Positions 1 to 8,619 of a stretch of DNA of 22,813 bases are shown piece after piece. The notes beneath the pieces were generated by a model. It searched no databases. It had not been told where the DNA came from and was given only the letters and a program-made list of their open reading frames with translations. Origin of the DNA: Methanomassiliicoccales archaeon (GTDB taxonomy: Archaea; Thermoplasmatota; Thermoplasmata; Methanomassiliicoccales; UBA472); assembly GCA_028679935.1 (NCBI GenBank), contig JAJRAL010000145.1, positions 1 to 22,813 on the forward strand, in the 5' to 3' direction. A program made the translations under genes and the position numbers. How positions within the stretch are numbered: position 1 is the first letter of the stretch; every line of letters starts with the position of its first letter.

Positions 1-93
1 TCCTCCCCCAATAGTCAGTTTGAACAGCTTCTTGTAGAACTCGTGTGAAGTCTGTTGCTTACTTCGACTTGTGGCTGGGGTTTCCATGGTCAT
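1..93 (-). CDS. 5' end of an unidentified gene, cut by the window edge
   Basis: An open frame begins at an ATG at 93 (a second in-frame ATG is at 87) and runs without a stop to the left edge, giving 31 codons. It starts 4 nt after the stop of the DUF4386 gene on the same strand, with a purine-rich AGGTGG about 10 nt upstream, so the two are probably cotranscribed. The peptide is polar and Ser/Thr/Lys-rich at first, then reads FYKKLFKLTIGGG. I do not recognise the family from so little sequence. Confidence is modest and rests on the position, the spacing and the RBS-like site. Confidence 0.5.
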   Translation of the reverse strand, partial: MTMETPATSRSKQQTSHEFYKKLFKLTIGGG

Positions 94-97
94 TTAA

Positions 98-799
98 CTA
101 TTCCACCTGAGGAGACTCGGAAGCAACTGCGGATGGATTGAATCCTTTGACTATCAACCATACTGCAAGAACCAATTCCTGCGGGAGTATTGGAAGATTC
201 AGGACGACTTGTGCCGCAGAAAAAGGAGCAATGAGATCGAACATGGCCAACAAGGCCGATACCATGGTCAATACGGCAGCGACAATGCCCCAACCTGATA
301 ACCATCGAGGAACAAGTCTCGTTCGATAAAATACGACATAATATAGCAGAGCACCTATGGAAAAGGCCATCAGCTTCCCTACATTGGCTACCCAATGAAA
401 TCCTGATACTATCAACACGCCAAGGGTTTGGAAATACGATGGATCTGGAGCTCCGGCTCTTACAAATTGCTGGCTTAGTGTTATCAGCAATAGCAGGCCC
501 ATTGCTGCTACGATATCGAGCGCTCCCTCTACAGTCCTGAAACCAACAGATCCAAGGGACAGACCCTCATTGCGTCTTCTTAACACTGGATACAACGAAA
601 TTGCTATGCCAATAGCCGCAGCACCACCTATGAACAAGAGAAGGGCTGCTGTTGCCACTAGGCCTGAATTTGCAGAAACACTAACAAGATAATCTGTAGC
701 ATTCACTGGTCCCATAAATGGAAAGCTTAGAAAACCTACAGCATCTGCAATAATAAATAATACTCCCGCCATTATTGCATTATTCCTGTAAGAATTCAT
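98..799 (-). CDS. DUF4386-type integral membrane protein
   Basis: A 233-residue, strongly hydrophobic protein with about six membrane segments separated by short loops. It begins with MNSYRNNAIMAG followed by the first helix. Characteristic stretches include the VKVSAN-like loop (here LVSVSAN), the LSQQFVRAGAPDPSYFQTLG segment in mid-protein, VPRWLSGWG, and a C-terminal LIVKGFNP. This layout matches my memory of DUF4386 proteins, which are widespread in bacteria and archaea and have no established function. The ATG at 799 is chosen because it precedes the first helix and has GAGGGG about 8 nt upstream; an upstream extension in frame would run into the divergent gene. The base composition is more AT-rich than in the genes to the right. 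It probably forms a unit with the partial gene downstream. Confidence 0.85.
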   Translation of the reverse strand: MNSYRNNAIMAGVLFIIADAVGFLSFPFMGPVNATDYLVSVSANSGLVATAALLLFIGGAAAIGIAISLYPVLRRRNEGLSLGSVGFRTVEGALDIVAAMGLLLLITLSQQFVRAGAPDPSYFQTLGVLIVSGFHWVANVGKLMAFSIGALLYYVVFYRTRLVPRWLSGWGIVAAVLTMVSALLAMFDLIAPFSAAQVVLNLPILPQELVLAVWLIVKGFNPSAVASESPQVE

Positions 800-925
800 T
801 TTGACCCCTCTCTTTCTATAGAGTTCTATTTTCTTGACATTTGTTTCTAGGGGCGCGTCTCTGACCCCTTTTTGTTGTGACCGAATAATATTTATTTTTT
901 GCGTGCGTAAATCAAGAGGAAGATC
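800..925. promoter_or_regulatory. Divergent promoter region of the DUF4386 and MDR genes
   Basis: This 126-nt spacer separates two divergent start codons. An AT-rich TATA-like block at 885-897 lies upstream of the rightward gene, and AGAGGAAG just before its ATG is a plausible ribosome binding site. The heptamer TGACCCC occurs twice in the same orientation, at 801-807 and 862-868, 61 nt apart. It could be a binding site, but one copy also forms the RBS of the leftward gene when read on the minus strand. Confidence 0.45.
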
Positions 926-1858
926 ATGAAAGCGATTGTAACCACGAAATATGGTCCACCAGAGGTTCTTCAGTTGAGAGAAGTGGAAAAACCTGTCCCC
1001 AGGGACAATGAGGTGCTGATAAGGATATATGCGACCGCGGTGCACTCAGGCGATTGCAGAATGCGAAGTCTTAACCTGGTTGGTGTCTCGTTCTTGCAGC
1101 GTATCTTGGCCCGGCTAATATTAGGTGTCACAAAACCAAGAAAACCTATACAGGGTTTGTATCTGGCGGGGGAAATTGTAACAGCAGGTAACAAGGTTAA
1201 GAAATTTAAGAAAGGCGACCGGGTTTATGCGCGTACCCCGGATAGGCGGTTTGGTGCGTATGCCGAGTATACCTGCTTGCCTGAGAACAGTATTATGGCG
1301 TTGAAACCAGCCAACGTAACTTATGAGGAAGCCGTGGCTGTTCCGTTTGGGGGTCTTTCTGCCTTGTATTTTCTTAGAAAAGGTGAAATCCGAAGCGGGC
1401 AGAAAGTGCTTATCTATGGAGCATCCGGAGCGGTCGGAACCTCAGCCATACAGCTTGCCAAGAACTTTGGGGCGGAAGTCACCGGGGTTTGCAGTACCGC
1501 CAATTTGGAATTGGTGAAATCTCTGGGAGCTGATAAGGTAATTGATTACACAAAAGAGGATTTTACAGAGAGCAACGAGCTTTTTGATCTCATCTTTGAT
1601 GCCGTTGGCAAGACCTCATATTCAAAAAGTAAGAAAGCACTTAAGCCGGAAGGGAAGTATGTTTCGGTTGTAGCGAGCGGGCATGCCAAGATGGAAACGG
1701 AAGATCTGATTTTCCTCACAAAGCTTGTCGAGTCAGGAAAGATAAGACCGGTCATTGACAGGTCCTATCCGCTGGAACAGATCGTCGAGGCTCACCGATA
1801 TGTTGAAGCGGGACACAAAAAGGGAAATGTCGTCATAACTGTGGGACACAATAACTGA
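926..1858 (+). CDS. Zinc-free MDR oxidoreductase (quinone-reductase-like NAD(P) enzyme)
   Basis: A 310-residue medium-chain dehydrogenase/reductase. The N-terminal GroES-like half (about 1-125) has the family pattern [15 protein letters not shown], then [13 protein letters not shown] and KGDRVYAR. The Rossmann half has the dinucleotide motif GASGAVG at 165-171, followed by [15 protein letters not shown] and the GADKVIDY loop. The catalytic and structural zinc cysteines of alcohol dehydrogenases are absent, which fits the quinone-oxidoreductase/crotonyl-reductase branch of the family. The substrate cannot be told. An RBS-like AGAGGAAG precedes the ATG. Codons are noticeably more AT-rich than in the genes from 2069 onward, so acquisition by transfer is plausible. 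No partner gene lies downstream. Confidence 0.9.
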   Translation: MKAIVTTKYGPPEVLQLREVEKPVPRDNEVLIRIYATAVHSGDCRMRSLNLVGVSFLQRILARLILGVTKPRKPIQGLYLAGEIVTAGNKVKKFKKGDRVYARTPDRRFGAYAEYTCLPENSIMALKPANVTYEEAVAVPFGGLSALYFLRKGEIRSGQKVLIYGASGAVGTSAIQLAKNFGAEVTGVCSTANLELVKSLGADKVIDYTKEDFTESNELFDLIFDAVGKTSYSKSKKALKPEGKYVSVVASGHAKMETEDLIFLTKLVESGKIRPVIDRSYPLEQIVEAHRYVEAGHKKGNVVITVGHNN

Positions 1859-2068
1859 GCCAGACAAAACAACCTTGGAAGGAGGCGGCTCTTTTGGGTC
1901 CATCTGTTTTCGATTGCCATGCTTGAGAAATGGAAAGGAGAAAGGGGTTTGGGGGACAGGCGAGCATACGGAATCGCGTATCAGCCAGGGTGTCTTAGAC
2001 CCGGTTTTTCCGCCTTCCGAAATAGTTTGGTGACCGACGCTGGCAGACCTGGGCATCCCCGATGCGCC
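1859..2068. other. Spacer between two convergent genes; nothing certain seen
   Basis: These 210 nt separate the 3' ends of the MDR gene and pgi. Short T-runs near 1890-1910 (CTCTTTTGGG and CTGTTTTCG) could terminate rightward transcription in the archaeal manner, but there is no strong stem. Open frames across this spacer run into pgi on the opposite strand and have no coding character. The composition switches here from AT-richer to GC-rich. Confidence 0.4.
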
Positions 2069-3106
2069 TCAGTGAAAACTCTTCTTGAGCTCTGCGATCG
2101 ACGCCACCGGGCTCGGATCGACGCCCTTCAGAACGGCGAGGTAGAACGAAACCATGTCGCCTAGGGCGATGCCCATCAGCGCGGTCTCGAGAACGCTGCG
2201 GCCGCTGAGCTCGACCTGCAGGGGCTCGAGCTTCCCCTCTCGTATCAATTGGAACGTGACCTCCGCCCTCTCGTTCACCTTGCGGTTCGGCACGTTCGCG
2301 CGGAGGAAGACCGGTTGCAGCTCCCTGCACCTTTCGCCCTCGACCCATCCGACGATCTGATTGTGGTTCATTTCGGGATACTCGCCGCTGAACGCGAGCA
2401 TCTTCGAGTTCTCGTTAATCTGGGTCATCCATCTTCTCGCCACTGACCTGATTGGCGACGGGGCGTAGATCACAGGGACCTTTCCCTTGAGCTTCGTCGC
2501 CGTCTTCTTCGCCATGTTGGAATCAGTCGGCACACCGGGGGAGAGATTCTGCATCAGGTCGGCGACAGCGGGCACGCTCTTGGCCAGGTCCCTTCTGACT
2601 GGAGCGACGTCGGCCTCGTCCAGAACGACCGCGGCGGCACCCATCAGGTAGCCGATCGCCGCTCTAGGCTGAAGGCCCGATGGCACCTTCATGTTCGGGA
2701 CCCCCTGCATCTCGCAGAGCTCGAGCAGCCGGCCGCCGGAGGTTATGCCGAAGGTCGAACAGCCTCTGCGCATGGCCTCCTCGAACAGCTCGAGGACCTC
2801 CCATGTGTTGCCTGAGTAACTGACAAGGAGAACCAGGGTGTCCCTGTCAACCCAGCGGGGCAGCGAGAGCCCTCTGACGACGGCCATGGGGACCTCCGAG
2901 ACCTCCGCGCAGTAGTCAAGAAGCACGTCGGCCCCAATCGCCGATCCGCCCATCCCGACGACGCAGACCTCTTCGGCACGGCCTTCCACGCCCGCCGGTC
3001 GCTGGAGCATTTCCTCGAGATTCATCGGCATGCTGAGCATCTGCCGAAGCATTCCCGATTTGTCCAGCGTTGCGATACCAGCCACGTCGTCCAATGGGCC
3101 TGACAT
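2069..3106 (-). CDS. Bifunctional phosphoglucose/phosphomannose isomerase
   Basis: A 345-residue SIS-domain sugar-phosphate isomerase of the archaeal/bacterial bifunctional PGI/PMI family. It interconverts glucose-6-P or mannose-6-P with fructose-6-P in the cytosol. Visible signatures are VVGMGGSAIGAD (about 49-60), LVSYSGNTWE (94-103) in the sugar-phosphate pocket, and AFSGEYPEMNHNQIVGW (about 238-254), which supplies the Glu and His expected at the active site. A lysine pair sits near the C-terminus in IAELKK, where the family's catalytic Lys is found. An upstream ATG at 3124 is possible, but ATG 3106 lies about 27 nt after a CATATATC box and lacks an RBS, as expected for a leaderless start. 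It is divergent from ribB and has no partner on its own strand. Confidence 0.93.
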   Translation of the reverse strand: MSGPLDDVAGIATLDKSGMLRQMLSMPMNLEEMLQRPAGVEGRAEEVCVVGMGGSAIGADVLLDYCAEVSEVPMAVVRGLSLPRWVDRDTLVLLVSYSGNTWEVLELFEEAMRRGCSTFGITSGGRLLELCEMQGVPNMKVPSGLQPRAAIGYLMGAAAVVLDEADVAPVRRDLAKSVPAVADLMQNLSPGVPTDSNMAKKTATKLKGKVPVIYAPSPIRSVARRWMTQINENSKMLAFSGEYPEMNHNQIVGWVEGERCRELQPVFLRANVPNRKVNERAEVTFQLIREGKLEPLQVELSGRSVLETALMGIALGDMVSFYLAVLKGVDPSPVASIAELKKSFH

Positions 3107-3236
3107 TCGCGAGTGGATAGGCATCAAGGATATATGAATTGGGTTTCCTGGACAGCACCAACAGATTGGAGCCTCAACCACGCGGATGGTAGTTACGCAA
3201 GGGCTAATATCGTAAGTCTGGATTCTGCGGGGCACG
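3107..3236. promoter_or_regulatory. Divergent promoter region pgi / ribB
   Basis: Two TATA-like boxes face outward. On the minus strand TTCATATATC at 3129-3138 is centred about 27 nt before the pgi ATG at 3106. On the plus strand GCTAATATCG at 3203-3212 is centred about 29 nt before the ribB ATG at 3237. Neither start codon has a Shine-Dalgarno sequence, so both transcripts are probably leaderless. I saw no FMN-riboswitch-like structure. Confidence 0.6.
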
Positions 3237-3940
3237 ATGAAAGACGCGATCGACAAGGCAATGGAATGCCTCAAGCAAGGCAGGTTCGTCCTCGTCTACG
3301 ACTTCGACGATCGCGAGAGGGAGACGGATGTCGTCATCGCCTCTCAACACGTCACTCCCTCTTCTATCAAAACGATGAGAAAGGATGCCGGTGGCCTGAT
3401 CTGCACCACCGCGAGCTACGAGGTCGCGGAGAGACTCCAACTCCCATTCATGGTCGACGTCCTCGGCGAAGCACACGGACGATTCCCCGTCCTGGAGGGC
3501 CTCGCGCCCAACGACATCCCCTACGACACCAAGTCCGCATTCTCGATCACCATCAATCACCGCCGGACGTTCACTGGAATCACTGACATCGACAGGGCGC
3601 TGACCACCAGCGAGTTCGCCAAGCTGGCCGGGCGTGCTCTGAAGGAGCCCCCGGGACAGGCGAGGGAAGAGTTTGGACGCGATTTCCGCTCGCCAGGCCA
3701 TGTTCACCTACTCCGCGCGAGCGAGAAGCTGCTCGTGAAGCGAAAGGGGCACACCGAGCTGACAACGGCCCTCCTCGCGATGTCGGGCCAGGTTCCAAGC
3801 GCGACCATCTGCGAGATGATGGGCGACGATGGGAACGCGCTCACCAAAGACAAGGCTAAAGCCTACGCCGGAAGATACAACCTCTGTTTCCTCGAAGGCC
3901 AGGAGATCATCGATGCCTGGACCGGCGAGGGGAGGAACGG

Positions 3941-3944
<4 letters not shown>
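3237..3944 (+). CDS. ribB: 3,4-dihydroxy-2-butanone 4-phosphate synthase
   Basis: A 235-residue enzyme that converts ribulose 5-phosphate into formate and the four-carbon unit used by lumazine synthase. The acidic metal-binding loop DFDDRERETD is at about 22-31. The family motif TGITDIDRALT lies mid-protein, followed by the conserved RSPGHVHLLRA. The protein is stand-alone, not fused to a GTP cyclohydrolase II domain, as is usual in archaea, which make the other precursor by a different route. It is the first gene of a four-gene riboflavin operon; its TGA overlaps the ATG of ribL by 4 nt. The start at 3237 is supported by a TATA-like box about 29 nt upstream. Confidence 0.96.
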
Positions 3945-4854
<910 letters not shown>

Positions 4855-4858
4855 GAAG

Positions 4859-5269
4859 ATGGCGAAGTACAACATCGGGATCGTTGTGTCTGAGTACAAC
4901 TACGACATAACGTACGCAATGCTGGAGAGAGCGAAGGCGCACGCGCAGTTCTTGGACGTGAACGTAGCGAAGGTGGTCACCGTGCCCGGGGTTTTCGACA
5001 TGCCCCTGGCTGTCAAGAGACTGGTCCAGGAAGAGGGCATAGACGGCGTGGTGACGCTCGGAGCCGTGATAGAGGGAGAGACCGACCATGACCAGATCGT
5101 GATGCAGAACGCAGCGAGGAAGATAACGGACCTGGCCATCGAGTATGACAAGCCCGTGTCCCTGGGAATCAGCGGGCCGGGTGAGACGCGGCTCCAGGCA
5201 CAAGATCGCGTCGAGAAGGGAAGGGACGCGGTCGAGAGCTGCGTGAAGATGCTGAAGCGGCTCAGCTAG
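4859..5269 (+). CDS. ribH: 6,7-dimethyl-8-ribityllumazine synthase
   Basis: A 136-residue lumazine synthase that joins the RibB product to the ribitylaminopyrimidine. The N-terminal SEYNYDIT supplies the substrate-binding aromatic/polar loop. VPGVFDMPLA (about 42-51) is the central turn, and GAVIEGETDHDQIV (68-81) holds the conserved His at 77. The C-terminal segment has LGISGPGETRLQAQDR. It closes the rib operon, 4 nt after ribC. No rib gene follows; the CTP-dependent riboflavin kinase and the early GTP cyclohydrolase steps are not in this window. Confidence 0.96.
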   Translation: MAKYNIGIVVSEYNYDITYAMLERAKAHAQFLDVNVAKVVTVPGVFDMPLAVKRLVQEEGIDGVVTLGAVIEGETDHDQIVMQNAARKITDLAIEYDKPVSLGISGPGETRLQAQDRVEKGRDAVESCVKMLKRLS

Positions 5270-5284
5270 GCAGAAGAGCACCAC

Positions 5285-5298
5285 CGCGGCGATCCGCG
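5285..5298. terminator. Small GC stem-loop between ribH and the aminotransferase
   Basis: CGCGG at 5285-5289 pairs with CCGCG at 5294-5298 around a CGAT tetraloop. It lies in the 48-nt gap between two convergent genes, so it could act for either strand. The stem is only 5 bp with no adjacent T-run, so termination is a weak inference. Confidence 0.3.
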
Positions 5299-5317
5299 CG
5301 GCATCCTTCCGACCAGA

Positions 5318-6505
5318 CTATGCCTTCCTCATGAACGAGTCAAGGCGGTCGAACGCGTCCTCAAGTATCTCCACTGGCGGCAGGAACACCGAACGGAAGT
5401 GCCCGGCTCCGTACGTCTTGTCGAAGCCCGAGCCATGCACGAACAGGACGTGCTTCTCCTTCAGGAAGTCGAGCACGAACTCCTTGTCGTTCTTCCATCG
5501 CGTCAGCTCGACCTTCGGGAAGATGTAGAACGCGCCCCTCGGCTTGGTGGTGCTGATGCCCTCGATCTCGTTGAGGCGCTTGTGAGCGAACGTCCCCCGT
5601 TCACGCAGCTTCTCCCTCGTCTCCTTCATGTAATCCTGGGGACCCTTCAGCGCCTGGATGACCGCCAGCTGACAGGGGTAGTTGGCGCACAGGCGCAGGC
5701 GTAGCTGCTTCACGAACCCCTCCCTGATCTCGGCGAGCTGCCCCTTCGGATCGCGGAAGGCACTATACCCGAGCCTCCATCCGGGGAGAAGGTCGACCTT
5801 GGAGAAGCCGTTCAGCAGCACGACCGGGATGTCCGGCGCGACAGTTGCCGGCGAGTAGTGCTCGCCCTCGAAGGTCATCAGATCGTAGATCTCGTCGGAG
5901 ATGAGGAACATGTCATGCTCACCGACCAGGTCCGTGATCTGTTTCAGCGTCTTCCTCGAGTAGGTCGCCCCGGTGGGGTTGTTCGGGTTGATGATGACCA
6001 TGGCCTTCGTCCGCGACGTGATCTTCTTCCGGATGTCGTCTACGTCCGGCTGCCAGCCGTTCGACTCATCGCACCAGTAGGGCACCGGGACCCCGCCGAA
6101 ATACCTGATGTACTCGATGTAGGATGGGTAACAAGGCCCGGGCACGAGCACCTCCTCTCCCGCCTCCACGGATGACGCGACGAGATCGAGGATGCTCTCG
6201 CTCACGCCGTTGGTGATGTAGATGTCCTGCGCGGAGATCTTGATGCCGTTCTGCTTGCGCTCCTTCTCGGCCAGGGCCTCCCGCAGCTCGGTGATGCCCT
6301 CCTCCTGCGTGTAGCCATTGTCGCACTCCTCGACGGCCCTGCACAGTGCTGCCCTGACGTGCTCCGGGGTTCGGAAGTCCCACTTGTTGGGATCCCCGAT
6401 GTTCAGCTTGATCACCTTGACCCCTTTGTTCTCAAGCTCCCTCGCCGGCACCGTGACCTCGCGGATGGCGTAGTCGATGGCCAGCGCACGCTGGGTGGCA
6501 CGCAT
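5318..6505 (-). CDS. Alanine-type aminotransferase (PLP class I/II)
   Basis: A 395-residue PLP-dependent aminotransferase, closest in my memory to the Pyrococcus furiosus alanine aminotransferase in length and motif order. The N-terminal MRATQRALAIDYAIREV and LNIGDPNKWDF match that subgroup. INPNNPTGATYS and ISDEIYDLMTFEGEH follow in mid-protein. The Schiff-base lysine is K236 in NGFSKVDLLPGWRLGY, with the phosphate-binding Arg just after it. The C-terminus has RGAFYIFPKVE and FVHGSGFD. It would interconvert alanine and 2-oxoglutarate with pyruvate and glutamate, although substrate range is not set by sequence alone. I chose ATG 6505; an in-frame TTG at 6520, about 25 nt after a TATA-like AACTTTAGAA (6541-6550), is an alternative start. 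Confidence 0.92.
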   Translation of the reverse strand: MRATQRALAIDYAIREVTVPARELENKGVKVIKLNIGDPNKWDFRTPEHVRAALCRAVEECDNGYTQEEGITELREALAEKERKQNGIKISAQDIYITNGVSESILDLVASSVEAGEEVLVPGPCYPSYIEYIRYFGGVPVPYWCDESNGWQPDVDDIRKKITSRTKAMVIINPNNPTGATYSRKTLKQITDLVGEHDMFLISDEIYDLMTFEGEHYSPATVAPDIPVVLLNGFSKVDLLPGWRLGYSAFRDPKGQLAEIREGFVKQLRLRLCANYPCQLAVIQALKGPQDYMKETREKLRERGTFAHKRLNEIEGISTTKPRGAFYIFPKVELTRWKNDKEFVLDFLKEKHVLFVHGSGFDKTYGAGHFRSVFLPPVEILEDAFDRLDSFMRKA

Positions 6506-6618
6506 GTCGATCAGTGGCAAAGGTTAAGGAGTCCAACTATTTCTAAAGTTCGAATGGCCAGGCCGGGCGAGGCAGTTCCCTGCAGGTTTTAATACCCGCA
6601 CACTTACTCGCGTGCTCG
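6506..6618. promoter_or_regulatory. Divergent promoters of the aminotransferase and the PUA/PP-loop gene
   Basis: On the plus strand TTTTAATAC at 6587-6595 is centred about 27 nt before ATG 6619, fitting a leaderless transcript. On the minus strand AACTTTAGAA at 6541-6550 lies 36-45 nt before ATG 6505. No other structure is apparent. Confidence 0.5.
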
Positions 6619-8544
6619 ATGAGTCTGGTCAGGCTGGGAAAGCTGCAGCTCCACTGGTGCCCCGCGTGCCATCTGCCAGTACTGGAAGACGACGCCTGCG
6701 GCAGATGTTCCTCTCCCACGGCCCCGGTCAAGGTCACGCCGCCCGGGGACATCAGACCCGCATCCGGATCGGACATCTCGCTCATCAGAGAGCTGGCCGA
6801 TCGAGAGTTCGGGCCAGGGACCGGACTCGCGTTGATCCCCGACGGCGAGATCGTTGTCATGAACAAGATTCCAGCCCTCGACCGGATGGAGGAGATCATC
6901 ATCGACGGAGAGGTCGTGGCCACTCTCCGCTACGACATCGGCAAAGGATACGTTCTTCTGGTCAGGACATCGGCCGCGCGCCGGATGCAGGAAGTCCTGA
7001 CGCGAGGGTACGTCGTCGCAGAGGACGGGGCCCTCGAGTTCCTACTCAGGGGCCTCAATCTCATGGCGCCTGGCGTCAAGGAGATGCACGGCGAGGTCCG
7101 GCAGGGCGACGAGGTCATCGTGCTGGACACGAACCGACGCGCGGTCTGCACCGGCAACGCAAGAATCGGGGCAGACCATTTCACGCCGGGCATGAAGGGC
7201 ATGGCGATCAAGTGCCGCTGGTACGCCCCTCCATCGGCTAGCGCCGCGAACCTCCCTCGGCGCACCTGGAATGACGTGCTCGAGGCAAACTCCCGGGTCA
7301 TGACCAGGCGTGTGGAGGAGGCGACCTCGTTCATCCGTGACACCGTAGAATCGACCAACCTGCATGCGATGGTCTCATTCTCGGGCGGAAAGGATTCGCT
7401 CGCGACACTACTGCTCACTCTGGACGCTGGGCTCAGGCTTCCGGTCCTTTTCATAGACACTGGCCTCGAGTTCCCGGAGACCGTCGAGCACGTTCGCTCG
7501 GCGGCCGTGAGGCACGGTCTGGAGTTGATGGTCGAGAAGGCCCCGGAGAGCGCATTCTTCGGCAACCTGGCCTACTTTGGACCGCCGGGGAGGGACTTCC
7601 GCTGGTGCTGCAAGACCAACAAGCTCGGCCCGACCGTGAGGGCGATCACTGAGAGGTTTCCCCAAGGCGTGCTGTCGTTCATCGGGCAGCGCCGCTACGA
7701 ATCCGAATCGAGGGCGGACAAGCAACGGGTCTGGCACAATCCGTGGACGCCGGGCCAGGTCGGCGCTTCGCCTATCCAGGATTGGACCGCGCTGCACGTC
7801 TGGCTATACATCATGGCGAAGGGAGAGCCCTACAACGAGTGGTACGACAAGGGGTTGGACCGCATCGGATGCTATCTCTGTCCCGCCTCTGATCTTGCCG
7901 AGCTGGAGATCGTGGCGAGAGAATTTCCAGGAATGGCCAAGTGGACCGGGGAGCTCGAACGCATCAGGGAGAACAACGGATTCCCGAGGGAATGGGCCAC
8001 ATACGGTCTCTGGAGATGGCGCAGGCTCCCCGACTCCATCCGCCAGGAGCTTGTCTCGCTAGGCGTCGACCCCGAGACGATCAAGGGCGGGGCGACCAAG
8101 AAGGACCTGGAGGGCAGGCTGTCTCTGCGTCTGCAAGAAGGTTACTCGCCCTGCATCATAGGTCTCAGCACCGAGGGCGCATTCAACCATCGAATCGATC
8201 TGAGAAGGGCGGTGGAGCTTCTGAGCCAGGTCGGCGAGGTTGAACTGAACGAAGAGGAGGGCTGGTGCCTTGCCCTCAACGTCCGCGTCTTCGAGGAAGG
8301 CGCGATCGTCGCCAAGGGAAGGGACCAAGAAGAGATTAGAAAGAATGTGGAAAGGGTCCGCCGGGCGTTGGTTAAGGCCGAGGAGTGCGTCGGCTGCGGC
8401 GTCTGTATCGCCCGATGCAATGAGGGTGCACTCACGCTAAAGGGGGGCAGGCTCCGCGTCCTTACGACGCTTTGCATCCACTGTGGTAGATGCGTCGAGC
8501 CGTGCCCCGCCTTAAGTTTCGGCGATTCCGCATTTGATTTGTGA
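6619..8544 (+). CDS. Zn-ribbon/PUA/PP-loop (PAPS-reductase-like) protein with two C-terminal 4Fe-4S motifs
   Basis: A 641-residue multidomain protein. In order it has a zinc ribbon (C14xxC17, C27xxC30), a helical linker region, a PUA-like domain (about 130-205, containing the GDEV turn), and a PAPS-reductase-fold PP-loop ATPase. The PP-loop motif is SGGKDS at 255-260, with a CC pair at 330-331 and CxxC at 418-421. A helical region follows, then two ferredoxin motifs (C590/593/596/600 and C619/622/625/629). The CC plus CxxC pattern is the cluster-binding set of APS-reductase-like enzymes. The intact SGGKDS is typical of ATP pyrophosphatases such as CysD and tRNA thiolases. Archaeal homologues are usually labelled PAPS reductase. 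The PUA domain, an RNA-binding module, argues for a role on RNA, but the substrate is unknown. It stands alone, with a leaderless-type promoter. Confidence 0.85.
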   Translation: MSLVRLGKLQLHWCPACHLPVLEDDACGRCSSPTAPVKVTPPGDIRPASGSDISLIRELADREFGPGTGLALIPDGEIVVMNKIPALDRMEEIIIDGEVVATLRYDIGKGYVLLVRTSAARRMQEVLTRGYVVAEDGALEFLLRGLNLMAPGVKEMHGEVRQGDEVIVLDTNRRAVCTGNARIGADHFTPGMKGMAIKCRWYAPPSASAANLPRRTWNDVLEANSRVMTRRVEEATSFIRDTVESTNLHAMVSFSGGKDSLATLLLTLDAGLRLPVLFIDTGLEFPETVEHVRSAAVRHGLELMVEKAPESAFFGNLAYFGPPGRDFRWCCKTNKLGPTVRAITERFPQGVLSFIGQRRYESESRADKQRVWHNPWTPGQVGASPIQDWTALHVWLYIMAKGEPYNEWYDKGLDRIGCYLCPASDLAELEIVAREFPGMAKWTGELERIRENNGFPREWATYGLWRWRRLPDSIRQELVSLGVDPETIKGGATKKDLEGRLSLRLQEGYSPCIIGLSTEGAFNHRIDLRRAVELLSQVGEVELNEEEGWCLALNVRVFEEGAIVAKGRDQEEIRKNVERVRRALVKAEECVGCGVCIARCNEGALTLKGGRLRVLTTLCIHCGRCVEPCPALSFGDSAFDL

Positions 8545-8571
8545 CGGCGGTGGGAGAGCCATCGCCGTCAC
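8541..8571. terminator. Stem-loop overlapping the stop codon at a convergent junction
   Basis: GTGACGGCG at 8541-8549 and CGCCGTCAC at 8563-8571 are perfect reverse complements. A further G-U and T-A pair extend the stem to 11 positions around a 9-nt loop. The TGA of the PUA/PP-loop gene (8542-8544) lies in the left arm. The convergent ftsZ gene ends at 8620. A role in 3'-end formation or mRNA stability is inferred; no T-run follows directly. Confidence 0.5.
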
Positions 8572-8619
8572 CTCCGGCATCCTCGTTCGCCCCCTGCGCC
8601 CGGCGGTTTGCGATCGGGC

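Noticed and set aside
90..395. Minus-strand frame of 101 codons
   Set aside because: It overlaps the DUF4386 gene in another frame; Cys/Ser/Arg-rich, with no family pattern.
1919..2164. Plus-strand frame of 81 codons in the MDR-pgi spacer
   Set aside because: The second half is antisense to the 3' end of pgi, and the product shows no protein-like composition or start signal.
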